Source of the DNA: Bacteroidales bacterium
Lineage (GTDB): Bacteria > Bacteroidota > Bacteroidia > Bacteroidales > ML635J-15
NCBI GenBank assembly: GCA_017997855.1
Contig: JAGOEF010000033.1
Coordinates: forward strand, 1-7,292
Direction: 5' to 3'
Length of the DNA: 7,292 bases
In this document: one piece after another, positions 1 to 6,723 of the stretch
Layout: every line of letters starts with the position of its first letter
How positions within the stretch are numbered: the stretch's first letter is position 1
Position numbers and translations under genes: made by a program
The notes under the pieces: model-generated
Databases searched by the model: none
What the model saw: the letters and a program-made list of their open reading frames with translations, nothing else
What the model was told of the DNA's origin: nothing

Positions 1-71
1 AACCGGAACCTCAGTTTCAGTTGTTGGTACGAGAACCCAAACTTTAGTGAGAGACTAAGAGAAAACATCAT
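1..71 (+). other. Left-edge stretch, possibly the tail of a convergent gene
   Basis: These bases lie past the terminator of the minus-strand run. Two plus-strand frames are open from the edge and end shortly before the hairpin: one ending LVRD with TAA at 56-58, the other ending VREPKL with TAG at 45-47. Either could be the C-terminus of a convergent gene sharing the hairpin as its terminator. The stretch is too short to choose a frame or recognise a family, and it may simply be intergenic. Confidence 0.2.
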
Positions 72-106
72 AAAAAAAAGGATGGCGACCCCATCCTTTT
101 TTTTTT
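72..106 (-). terminator. Intrinsic terminator of the minus-strand run, probably bidirectional
   Basis: A perfect six-pair stem, GGATGG (80-85) with CCATCC (91-96), encloses a five-base loop. It is flanked by eight A's on the left (72-79) and ten T's on the right (97-106). Read on the minus strand it gives a GC-rich hairpin followed by a U run right after the TAA at 105-107, the classical Rho-independent form. Because both flanks are A/T tracts, it could also stop transcripts arriving from the left on the plus strand. Confidence 0.85.
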
Positions 107-980
107 ATTTTAATAATCTGTAATTTGAATATTGCCCGATGCGGCTGTTCAGTTTTTTATCGGCAAAGCGTTTAATACGGTCTTTCAGTTTATGACGGTT
201 AAAAGAAATGTCGTATTCAAACTTCCAGTTTTTACGCAATATCCGTTCAGCCATAACCTGAGGGTGTGTACCCCCGAAAACACTCAGCGCATCGATATTG
301 CCATAATCGAATTCTTCTGCCTTGATTACGTTTTGCTCAACCCAATTGTCGTCGTGCCACAACTTGTTAAAATCAAGCTGCTTCTGCTGCATAGCCCTGG
401 GGTCTTTCACCCAGCCGTAATGATAAATATAGGCATCGATTTGTTTTACCGACAGCACATTGTTGTTTTCTTTGCGAAACCCCTGTGCGTCGCGGTATGA
501 ATAAATGGCCGGATTGTTTTTAATTACCCTGATTTCGTAACGGTACCAACGATACGACTCACCTACGTAATCGTAGGAACCATAAAAGTGAAGATATTTA
601 AAAAGCAGCCCATCTACCAACGGATTATGGCAATATTCTTCCATAGCCTTACGGATAACAGGAATATACTGTTCGTGAAGAACTTCGTCGCCCTGAATAT
701 AAAAACACCAATCGCTGTCGGCTGCCACAGCTCGGAAGGCCTTATCGGTTTCGACTGCTAGCACTTTCCCTCCCTCCCGAAGCGTATCATCCCAAACCGT
801 ATCGATGACGCGTATCTTTTCCGGACAGATTGACGTTATGAGTTCCCGGGTAGCATCATCGCTGTTTCCCACGGCAACCACAAATTCGTCAACCAGTGGT
901 AATACCGATAGTATGGCTTCCTTTACAGGGTAGTCGTATTTTATTGCATTTCTGATAAAACTAAAACCACTAACTTTCAT
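105..980 (-). CDS. GT2-type (GT-A fold) glycosyltransferase
   Basis: A 291-residue glycosyltransferase-like protein, last in the run. The N-terminus FSFIRNAIKYDYP (6-18) followed by VDEFVVAVGNSDDATREL (30-47) is the first half of a GT-A nucleotide-sugar fold, with Asp41/Asp42 in the donor-binding loop. DWCFYIQGDEVLHE (90-103) is the DxD-type metal and sugar-phosphate site, with Asp98-Glu99 after Gln96-Gly97. The middle (125-190) is rich in aromatic residues (KYLHFYGSYDY, YRWYRYEIRV, YIYHYGWV), plausibly the acceptor side, and the C-terminus is basic (KLKDRIKRFADKK). No membrane spans are seen, so it probably works at the cytoplasmic face on a lipid-linked or soluble acceptor. ATG 978-980 lies 9 nt after the GT-B gene stop and gives the family N-terminus directly; its stop runs into the terminator hairpin. 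Sugar and acceptor cannot be told. Confidence 0.85.
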   Translation of the reverse strand: MKVSGFSFIRNAIKYDYPVKEAILSVLPLVDEFVVAVGNSDDATRELITSICPEKIRVIDTVWDDTLREGGKVLAVETDKAFRAVAADSDWCFYIQGDEVLHEQYIPVIRKAMEEYCHNPLVDGLLFKYLHFYGSYDYVGESYRWYRYEIRVIKNNPAIYSYRDAQGFRKENNNVLSVKQIDAYIYHYGWVKDPRAMQQKQLDFNKLWHDDNWVEQNVIKAEEFDYGNIDALSVFGGTHPQVMAERILRKNWKFEYDISFNRHKLKDRIKRFADKKLNSRIGQYSNYRLLK

Positions 981-989
981 CGCTTGAAA

Positions 990-2057
990 TTAAATTATTT
1001 CATCAACAAGCGTCGAAAAGCTCAACGCCGGTTCAATTTCCCAAAAATACTCAGATTTCAATTCATCCGGCTGTATATTTATTAAATCTTGCTGACTGAA
1101 TACCGTAAATTTATGCTGCGTACTAAAATAATTTGCCAGATATTCCTGCTCCGATTGTCCCGGTGTAGGAACCAAAATCGCTTTTCGGCGCAGTGCAGCC
1201 AAATCCATCAGGGTGGAATAACCACTTCGGCAAATAATTGTGCCGCAAACAGAAATGAGCTGACTCAGTTCGGTTGCGCCGGCAACATCAGTCACGTGAA
1301 ACCCATTGGGATAATCCCGCTTCTGTCGTAATTGTGTTGTTCCCCTGACTAAAAACACATTTTTCTGCGTACCACTAAATACTTCGACCAGCAAATCTTC
1401 GAAAATACTACGTTGTGGCTCGGGACCCGAAAGTAACAATAACACATTACGATTATCTGGACACTGGGTAACAGGTACAGGCAGGCGACTTAACCACCCG
1501 ATGTAACGAGAGTGAAGCGGTATATTGCCGTGCGACAATAAGCCTGAAAGATTCGTAATGCCATCCACATCGGGAATAAGGCAAAAATTGTATTTATTAA
1601 TCAGGCGCAGATGTATGCGTGCCGCAAATTTCGACAATAGATTACACGAAGACCCGGCTAACGGAAAAACCTGATGAGTAACATATATATTTTTACATGC
1701 CTTGTGGCGGAAGTAAAATCTGTTGTCCGAAATAATTGTATGAATATGATAAACCTGCACCGCCTTCGCAATGGAAAATTTCTGAAACCATAAGCTTGTA
1801 AGTACCCGCGGAATTTGGGTAATCAGACATAATAACTGATTATTACCGGAAGAATATCTGATTACCGGACCTTTGAATTCCAGTACAGGGACATTATCGA
1901 AAACCGATTTAAGCAATTGCAACGAATTACCATTGCCTGCCAGCACTATTTGGTGACCACAGTTTCTTAAATATTGTATTACGGGAATCATGCGAGTGGC
2001 ATGCCCTATACCCCAATCGAGAACACCTATAAGAATATTTTTCGGGGCATGGCTCAT
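990..2057 (-). CDS. MurG-like GT-B glycosyltransferase of unknown specificity
   Basis: A 355-residue protein with the two-domain GT-B layout, akin to the glycosyltransferase family 28/Glyco_trans_1_3 type found in Bacteroidota. The N-terminal domain starts with ILIGVLDWGIGHATR (8-22), a glycine-rich acceptor-side loop comparable to GGTGGH of MurG. The C-terminal domain starts near LLLLSGPEPQR (206-216) and carries CRSGYSTLMDL (276-286) and PTPGQSEQEYLA (297-308), the usual nucleotide-sugar binding segments of these enzymes. There is no signal peptide or clear membrane span, so it should act in the cytoplasm or on the inner membrane surface, with a nucleotide sugar as the probable donor. ATG 2057 overlaps the TGA of the radical SAM gene (ATGA), and the following GT2 gene starts 9 nt after its stop. 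It is not MurG proper: motifs differ and there are no peptidoglycan genes beside it. Donor and acceptor are unknown. Confidence 0.83.
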   Translation of the reverse strand: MSHAPKNILIGVLDWGIGHATRMIPVIQYLRNCGHQIVLAGNGNSLQLLKSVFDNVPVLEFKGPVIRYSSGNNQLLCLITQIPRVLTSLWFQKFSIAKAVQVYHIHTIISDNRFYFRHKACKNIYVTHQVFPLAGSSCNLLSKFAARIHLRLINKYNFCLIPDVDGITNLSGLLSHGNIPLHSRYIGWLSRLPVPVTQCPDNRNVLLLLSGPEPQRSIFEDLLVEVFSGTQKNVFLVRGTTQLRQKRDYPNGFHVTDVAGATELSQLISVCGTIICRSGYSTLMDLAALRRKAILVPTPGQSEQEYLANYFSTQHKFTVFSQQDLINIQPDELKSEYFWEIEPALSFSTLVDEII

Positions 2058-2830
2058 GGCGTAAACACCACTTCGAAGCCTTCAGCCCTAAGATGTGTAG
2101 CAATAGCCCCGAGCTGAACAGGGTCGATTTTTTGAAGACCGGTACCGGGAGTATCACGGTCGAGCGAATAAATTACAACCTGTTCAGGCTGAATCCGTTT
2201 GAGCGCAGCAATATAAGCATCAATTTCTGCAGGCAGTGTATTATCGATTTCGACACCCTTGTGCTCGCCCCTGAAAAACATGGTCTGAATAATCTTGCGT
2301 CCGGGGAAAGCAGCAATATCGTCAATAATATCTTCGATTGAAGTATTGTCAAAATTCTGATTTATCAATTCATAACTCCGTGGAATTGCCGTATCAAGCT
2401 TCAGCATGGCCACATCGGCCAGACAAAGAGCCTGAGTAACACGATTCAGGTGAAGCCGGGTTGCATTGGTAAGCACTGCAATTTTAGCATTCGGAAAAAA
2501 ACGGTCACGCAGCTGTACCGTGCCTAGCACAATATCATAAAAATCGGGATGAAGGCTGGGCTCTCCGTTTCCGGCAAAGGTAATGGCATCGATTGTGCGC
2601 AGCATAGCAGTTTCTTTTTGAAGCACATTTTCGAGTTGGGCAATGATTTCTTCCGGTGCCGGATATACATCGCTAGCATCAAAACGGGTTGTCCAGCCAC
2701 ATTCGCAATAAATACAATTGTAATTACACCATTTGGCATTCAGAGGCAACAGGTTAATGCCCAACGAACGACCCAGCCGCCTTGATTGCACCGGCCCGAA
2801 AATCAAATCGTGAAAAAGAAAACCGCCCAT
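2054..2830 (-). CDS. COG0731-type radical SAM enzyme
   Basis: A 258-residue radical S-adenosylmethionine protein. It opens with FGPVQSRRLGRSLGINLLP (11-29), the conserved N-terminus of the COG0731 Fe-S oxidoreductase group, then CNYNCIYC with Cys35, Cys39 and Cys42 as ligands of the [4Fe-4S] cluster that cleaves SAM. GNGEPSLHP (87-95) is the SAM-binding GGEP-type motif. Only two other cysteines (Cys44 and one in LCLADVA) are present, so there is no SPASM or second-cluster domain. An in-frame TTG at 2860 would add ten residues, but ATG 2830 fits the family N-terminus, lies one base after the stop of the GT39 gene (TAG-T-ATG) and has AGAGAGG nine bases upstream. The 3' end overlaps the next gene by 4 nt. 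The reaction is unknown. Co-location with glycosyltransferases hints at a role in making or altering a lipid or sugar, but this protein type is often found in unrelated contexts. Confidence 0.87.
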   Translation of the reverse strand: MGGFLFHDLIFGPVQSRRLGRSLGINLLPLNAKWCNYNCIYCECGWTTRFDASDVYPAPEEIIAQLENVLQKETAMLRTIDAITFAGNGEPSLHPDFYDIVLGTVQLRDRFFPNAKIAVLTNATRLHLNRVTQALCLADVAMLKLDTAIPRSYELINQNFDNTSIEDIIDDIAAFPGRKIIQTMFFRGEHKGVEIDNTLPAEIDAYIAALKRIQPEQVVIYSLDRDTPGTGLQKIDPVQLGAIATHLRAEGFEVVFTP

Positions 2831-2831
2831 A

Positions 2832-4484
2832 CTATTGTACCTCTCTTTTGTAAAAAACAAATCCGTTCTTTTCTCCGATTACAGTCAGCTGTGGGTATTC
2901 AACAACAATTTCATCTTTCTTGGTGTTCTTACTTATAAAATAAGCCGGCTTGTCAAGCCTTGCCCAAAGCAGTAAATTCTTATCGCGTGCCAAATCGCTG
3001 CGGGGTTCCGGCTTGTTAAAATAATACAAATCGGCGTACGACTTATAGCCCAGCGTAGCCACATAACAATCGTTTTCGGGCAATGATTTAAAAAATTCGA
3101 CTGCAGCTTTTTGTGAATACTCCTCGGCACGGGGAACAAACATCACCATAGCCCCCATGTTGAACAAGGTCATGGCAACAGCAAGAACAATGACGGCAAG
3201 CTTTCGCTTATTGGAATTTACAACGCACACAAAATAAATTACGCCCACTAACAAGATTAACGAAACGGCCCATTCGAAACCCAGCCAATTTCCATCAGCC
3301 TGAAGGTTCCCGATTGCAAAGGCATCGCTAACAATGTTCCTGTCAATAATCAGGGATTTTATTCTGTCGATTTGAGAAAACACAGCCAGTCCAATCGCAA
3401 AAACCGTAGCTACAAAAACGAGCAATACTTTTTCGAATACCCTGAGCCGGTCTTTTGATGAAAGCTGTCGATATATTTGCAGTGCTGCCAGAAAACTCAA
3501 CGGGAAATAGCACATCGATGAATAATGTACTATTTTGGTTTCGACCACGGTGAACAATACCAGCACAACGCAAAAAACCACAATCATCCAGCGACGCACA
3601 TACAACACCGGATCTGCTGAATCGTAGCGGTAGAAGAAACTTCGTAGCGCCAGCACCGAAGCAGGAAATACACCGACAAACAAAATCACAAAATGGTAGA
3701 GTAAAAAGCCACCATGGCCGGCATCTTCGGTAGCAAACAAACGTATCTGATACACAATAAAATCCTCGATTACCGACATATTACCATTCAACATCTGCAT
3801 AATAAACCACGAGCCACCGGTTAGTCCAAAAGCCAGTACAAAAAACAACAGGTGTTTCCATCTGAAATACATTTCAGATTTCCTGATGATTAAAACAATG
3901 AGGTAGGTCAAGGCGAAAATCAACACGGCTACAGGCCCTTTAATGAGCATTGCCAATCCTAAGAAAAAACCTGACAACACCGGAAACAACGACTTATTCC
4001 CTTTGAATTTTCCGCTATATAGAATAATGTACCACAAACTGATAAAAATAAATGTATTGAACCATGGGTCGATGATTCCCGACTTAAAATAAAAGAAAGG
4101 CAACAACGAGCACGCATAGGTCAATGCCCAGACAAAGCCAAATTTTTCGTTAATCAGCCTTTTGCCGGAATAAAACAGAAACAACAGAACCACAATTCCA
4201 CACACCACATTCGGAAAACGAGCTGCAAATTCGTTGACACCAAACATTTTCATTGATGCTACCTGCATCCAGAAAAACAACGGAGGCTTTTCCCAAAATA
4301 TTTTATAATCAATCTGAACATCAAGATAATTGCCCGTTACTATCATCTCTCTCGATGATTCAGCAAAGTTTATCTCGTCCCAATCAAATAAATGAACATC
4401 ACCATTGAAGGGTACAAAGAAAAGCAGCCCAAATGCCAATAAAATAATCGGCTTATGCCATGTTGTTAAGAAGCTTTTGAACAT
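2832..4484 (-). CDS. ArnT-like GT39 membrane glycosyltransferase
   Basis: A 550-residue multi-spanning GT-C fold protein of glycosyltransferase family 39 (PMT/ArnT). Such enzymes transfer a sugar from a polyprenyl-phosphate donor to lipid A, protein or another acceptor on the outer face of the inner membrane. The family hallmark is DWDEINFAESSREM near the N-terminus (Asp34-Trp35-Asp36-Glu37), the first periplasmic loop with the metal/catalytic acid, followed by IDYKIFWEKPPLFFW (Glu65, Lys66, Pro67-Pro68), the ArnT-like FEKPPL motif. About 11-13 hydrophobic spans follow through residue ~455, then a soluble C-terminal part of about 95 residues ending KREVQ. ATG 4484 is chosen; a TTG at 4508 would add only eight residues without improving the N-terminus. 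It overlaps the PAP2 gene by 19 nt. ArnT itself adds aminoarabinose to lipid A phosphates, but sugar and acceptor here are unknown and no aminoarabinose genes are in view. Confidence 0.88.
   Translation of the reverse strand: MFKSFLTTWHKPIILLAFGLLFFVPFNGDVHLFDWDEINFAESSREMIVTGNYLDVQIDYKIFWEKPPLFFWMQVASMKMFGVNEFAARFPNVVCGIVVLLFLFYSGKRLINEKFGFVWALTYACSLLPFFYFKSGIIDPWFNTFIFISLWYIILYSGKFKGNKSLFPVLSGFFLGLAMLIKGPVAVLIFALTYLIVLIIRKSEMYFRWKHLLFFVLAFGLTGGSWFIMQMLNGNMSVIEDFIVYQIRLFATEDAGHGGFLLYHFVILFVGVFPASVLALRSFFYRYDSADPVLYVRRWMIVVFCVVLVLFTVVETKIVHYSSMCYFPLSFLAALQIYRQLSSKDRLRVFEKVLLVFVATVFAIGLAVFSQIDRIKSLIIDRNIVSDAFAIGNLQADGNWLGFEWAVSLILLVGVIYFVCVVNSNKRKLAVIVLAVAMTLFNMGAMVMFVPRAEEYSQKAAVEFFKSLPENDCYVATLGYKSYADLYYFNKPEPRSDLARDKNLLLWARLDKPAYFISKNTKKDEIVVEYPQLTVIGEKNGFVFYKREVQ
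2840..2846 (-). promoter_or_regulatory. Possible ribosome binding site of the radical SAM gene
   Basis: AGAGAGG reads on the minus strand with a nine-base spacer before ATG 2830. It lies inside the last codons of the GT39 gene. It is the only clear purine-rich site before a start in this window and helps to decide between ATG 2830 and the upstream TTG 2860. Bacteroidota often do not depend on Shine-Dalgarno pairing, so its functional weight is uncertain. Confidence 0.35.
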
Positions 4485-5119
4485 AATCTGAAAATTGACT
4501 TGCTCCAACCATCCGGGACAAATTTAAAAACTAACACTGCGCAAATAAGTACAACCAAAACTCCAAGTACTGAACCGGCGTAGACATCTGCAAAAAAATG
4601 CTGTGACAGGTAAATACGTGAGTAAGCCATCACCAGCGCTGCAATAAAACACAATATCCTTACAATAATGCTACGAGACAACATAGAAACACTAAACATA
4701 AGAACAAAAGCAGTGGTAGCATGCCCCGATGGAAAGCTAAACTGGCTATAAAAGTCAATGCCCTGCACAACATTTAACTCAGGCATTTTATCGAAATAAT
4801 ACGATGGTCGCATGCTGCCAGCAAAAACAAAGCGTTTCAGAAGCTGGGCAAGTAATCCACTCACAATTCCCGAAGAAGCCGTAACAATGGCACACCGAAC
4901 ATTTATAAGAAGCATCAACAACACCACAACAACAACCGACCATCCCGAAGCCATCCAGGTAATCGTCTGCATGGCAAGGTCAAGTATCTGTGTATGCACG
5001 GCATTTAAAGCAACATGCAGGCCCAGTGTGTTAAAAGAAAGCATAACGACGCAGCCGGCAATTAGCCAAACCAATGTCAGCAACAAGAAAATGCGATTAT
5101 TTTTAATGATATCAGTCAC
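4466..5119 (-). CDS. PAP2-family membrane phosphatase
   Basis: A 217-residue integral membrane phosphatase of the type-2 phosphatidic acid phosphatase superfamily, which removes phosphate from lipid substrates such as lipid A (LpxE/LpxF), undecaprenyl pyrophosphate or phosphatidylglycerophosphate, with the active site facing the periplasm. Three catalytic motifs are present: Lys95...Arg104-Pro105 (KRFVFAGSMRP), PSGH at 130-133, and SRIYLSQHFFAD at 167-178 with Arg168, His174 and Asp178. Hydrophobic segments lie at about 9-29, 58-75, 79-93, 134-147, 150-167 and 181-199, giving roughly five to six membrane spans. The first motif has eight residues between Lys and Arg-Pro, more than the classical six. 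The start is a GTG at 5119; no in-frame ATG lies ahead of the first membrane span. The 3' end overlaps the GT39 gene by 19 nt, so the two are probably co-expressed. The substrate is inferred only to be an envelope lipid phosphate. Confidence 0.88.
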   Translation of the reverse strand: MTDIIKNNRIFLLLTLVWLIAGCVVMLSFNTLGLHVALNAVHTQILDLAMQTITWMASGWSVVVVVLLMLLINVRCAIVTASSGIVSGLLAQLLKRFVFAGSMRPSYYFDKMPELNVVQGIDFYSQFSFPSGHATTAFVLMFSVSMLSRSIIVRILCFIAALVMAYSRIYLSQHFFADVYAGSVLGVLVVLICAVLVFKFVPDGWSKSIFRLCSKAS

Positions 5120-5150
5120 TGTGCAAAATTAACACTGTTTTACAATTAAA

Positions 5151-6323
5151 CTATAATAATCGTTTGGTTGAACTTGCTTCAGTCAGCCTGCATTGTACGG
5201 TATCGACATTGGTAATTAAAACTATACCCGGTTTTGAGCCCGGCTTAAAGCATCCGAATTCATCTTCGAGCCCTAAAGCCCTGGCGGCATCAGAAGTACA
5301 CCAGCGCAAGAGGCTGTTGAGGCTGATATCCGCATAGTTATTTTGCAGCGTTTTCAATTCTTCGATAAACGACAAACTATGATTGCTGGCCGGGGAATCG
5401 GTACCAATACAAATTTGAGCCGCGTTTTCGACAAACATCGCCGGGTTCGGGAGGCAACCTGTAATAAAATTGTTGCTGTTTGGGCAAAGACAAAAGAATA
5501 AGTTTTCCTGATTTTGGGACTGCAAGTTGCGAAGAACATCAGCGGGTAAGCTGGTATTGTGAACGAGCAGTACGTTGCACTGCTGTAACATTGTCTGAAT
5601 AAATCGCATGACATTCGAAATATTTCTCGGTTCCAAATCAGAGGCATCCCATGTTTTCGATAGAAGATCATACAGGAATCCTCTTTGATTTACCAGCATT
5701 TCCAATTCGTCGGGTGATTCTAAAAAATGTATACTCCTCAGCGGTGCATGTTCTTCTTCAATCATTTTCAACATTTGTTCAGACACGGAATAAAAAGCAT
5801 GTGGAGTAAGTGTAGCATTAAGACCATTAACAATAAAATGTTGAACCATAGCAGTTCCGTTACTAAAAACTGTGTCAGCATCCGGTCCCATTTTATCGAA
5901 AAGTTCAATCATCGTAAAATATTTTATCCTGCTTTCCACTTTTACGGGCAAAGATGATTCAGTATTTGCAATATCCACAACAACCGAAACACCCTGCTTA
6001 TACATGATTGCATCGAGGGTCTTCATGGCTTGCAGCAAGTGCATTTCATCAGGCGGGGTTTGACGAAGCAACGAAAAATCGCGTATAAATCCTGAAAGCA
6101 TGCCATTGGGTTGTATCTTACGGTGCATCCAGGCAAGCTCCAGATGCTGATGCATATTGAAAAAACCAGGTGTAATCAACCCGCTATAATACTCAAGCGA
6201 TGGGGTCTCGGAACGGTTCAGGTCATCAACCCCAACAATAGTCCCATCGCCATTGCAGGTCAGAACAGCATTTCGCCTGAAACGAAAACCATCAAAAATC
6301 AGATTGGCGGCAATTTTTCTCAT
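5151..6323 (-). CDS. COG0402-type metal-dependent amidohydrolase/deaminase
   Basis: A 390-residue cytoplasmic hydrolase of the amidohydrolase superfamily, SsnA/chlorohydrolase group, which includes deaminases of guanine, methylthioadenosine/S-adenosylhomocysteine and aminodeoxyfutalosine. The metal-site residues are all visible: HxH at His58/His60 (NMHQHLEL), His175 in LTPHAF, His199 in IHFLES with Glu202 nearby, and Asp309 in IGTDSPASN. His255 in LLVHNT, the CPNSNNFITG segment (280-289) and EELKTL (321-326) also match the group's usual order. A small N-terminal beta part (1-50) and a C-terminal PGSKPGIVLI strand (361-370) complete the usual two-domain build, so the protein looks full length. 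The ATG at 6323 gives a normal N-terminus for the family; the gap to the preceding gene is 31 nt with no clear ribosome site. The substrate cannot be read from the sequence. No menaquinone (mqn) or purine genes are nearby, so aminodeoxyfutalosine deaminase is only one possibility. Confidence 0.87.
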   Translation of the reverse strand: MRKIAANLIFDGFRFRRNAVLTCNGDGTIVGVDDLNRSETPSLEYYSGLITPGFFNMHQHLELAWMHRKIQPNGMLSGFIRDFSLLRQTPPDEMHLLQAMKTLDAIMYKQGVSVVVDIANTESSLPVKVESRIKYFTMIELFDKMGPDADTVFSNGTAMVQHFIVNGLNATLTPHAFYSVSEQMLKMIEEEHAPLRSIHFLESPDELEMLVNQRGFLYDLLSKTWDASDLEPRNISNVMRFIQTMLQQCNVLLVHNTSLPADVLRNLQSQNQENLFFCLCPNSNNFITGCLPNPAMFVENAAQICIGTDSPASNHSLSFIEELKTLQNNYADISLNSLLRWCTSDAARALGLEDEFGCFKPGSKPGIVLITNVDTVQCRLTEASSTKRLL

Positions 6324-6354
6324 TCACTAGTCGTGTTACAGCCTGTCGACAAGA

Positions 6355-6723
6355 TTACTTCCAACCCATCATTTCTGCCTTTTGCTTATTAAGTTTTTCC
6401 ACAGCTGCTGCATAAATCATTTTGAAGCTGACCATGTCATTCTGGGTATAATATAATACGCTTTCCTGAAAGTGTTTGCTCGTTGTGTTGTGTTTTACAA
6501 AAACAGCTTTGTACAACACGGTATCGGTGTATAAATTTTTATCAGGAATAACACCTGAGGTTAAGATTCCGTCAGCAATGTGCAAATCACAAATTATTTC
6601 GGTCATTTGTTCCCTGCTAAGAATATTATCGGTCTGGGTTTTAGGTTTTTGTTTTCCGGCACATGCTATTACCATAAAGATAATACAAGCTAAAAAAGGA
6701 ATCAATTTCGTGGGGGCCATCAT
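6355..6723 (-). CDS. Small DUF4296-like lipoprotein
   Basis: A 122-residue protein with a lipoprotein signal peptide: MMAPTK, a hydrophobic stretch at residues 7-20, then lipobox VIAC with Cys21 as the expected lipidation site. The residues after Cys21 (AGKQKPK) are basic rather than acidic, so the Bacteroidota surface-export signal is absent and a periplasm-facing anchor is more likely. The mature part (about 33-115) has the layout I recall for DUF4296, a Bacteroidota family of unknown function: an ILSREQMTEIICDLHIADG segment, a central segment with Tyr and Lys (LYKAVFVKHNTTS), then FQESVLYYTQN and a C-terminal helix. Two ATGs are adjacent (6723 and 6720); the first overlaps the stop of the upstream ATPase gene by 4 nt and is chosen for that reason. 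No Shine-Dalgarno site is visible, which fits reinitiation after the ATPase gene. The molecular role is unknown; assignment to DUF4296 is from memory of the family pattern. Confidence 0.82.
   Translation of the reverse strand: MMAPTKLIPFLACIIFMVIACAGKQKPKTQTDNILSREQMTEIICDLHIADGILTSGVIPDKNLYTDTVLYKAVFVKHNTTSKHFQESVLYYTQNDMVSFKMIYAAAVEKLNKQKAEMMGWK

Noticed and set aside
1..71. Third plus-strand frame open from the edge through the hairpin to TAA at 121-123
   Set aside because: A coding region running through a textbook terminator and its homopolymer tracts is unlikely.
132..500. Plus-strand open frame of 122 codons opposite the GT2 gene
   Set aside because: It lies fully antisense to a gene with clear family motifs, shows no recognisable domain, and would begin right after the terminator. 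It is a shadow frame; the other plus-strand frames in the window are judged the same way.
1042..1049. TATTTTTG on the minus strand upstream of the GT2 gene, a -7-like match
   Set aside because: No -33 element at the expected distance; the GT2 gene is only 9 nt behind the GT-B gene and is most simply part of the same transcript.
2831..2860. Longer radical SAM start at TTG 2860
   Set aside because: Adds ten residues foreign to the family N-terminus, overlaps the GT39 gene, and ignores ATG 2830 with its well-placed AGAGAGG.
4485..4508. Longer GT39 start at TTG 4508
   Set aside because: Adds eight residues with no family support; ATG 4484 puts the first membrane span at the usual position.
4519..4526. 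TAAATTTG on the minus strand, resembling the Bacteroidota -7 element (TAnnTTTG), 34 nt before the GT39 start, with TTTG at 4542-4545
   Set aside because: The spacing between the two elements is 15 nt, whereas about 19-21 is expected, and it lies within the PAP2 coding sequence of a tightly overlapped pair. Chance matches to so short a motif are common in AT-rich DNA.
5124..5131. TAATTTTG on the minus strand just before the PAP2 GTG start, another -7-like match
   Set aside because: No TTTG or TTG at the right distance upstream (the nearest TTG leaves an 11-nt spacer), and the implied transcription start would fall on the start codon itself.
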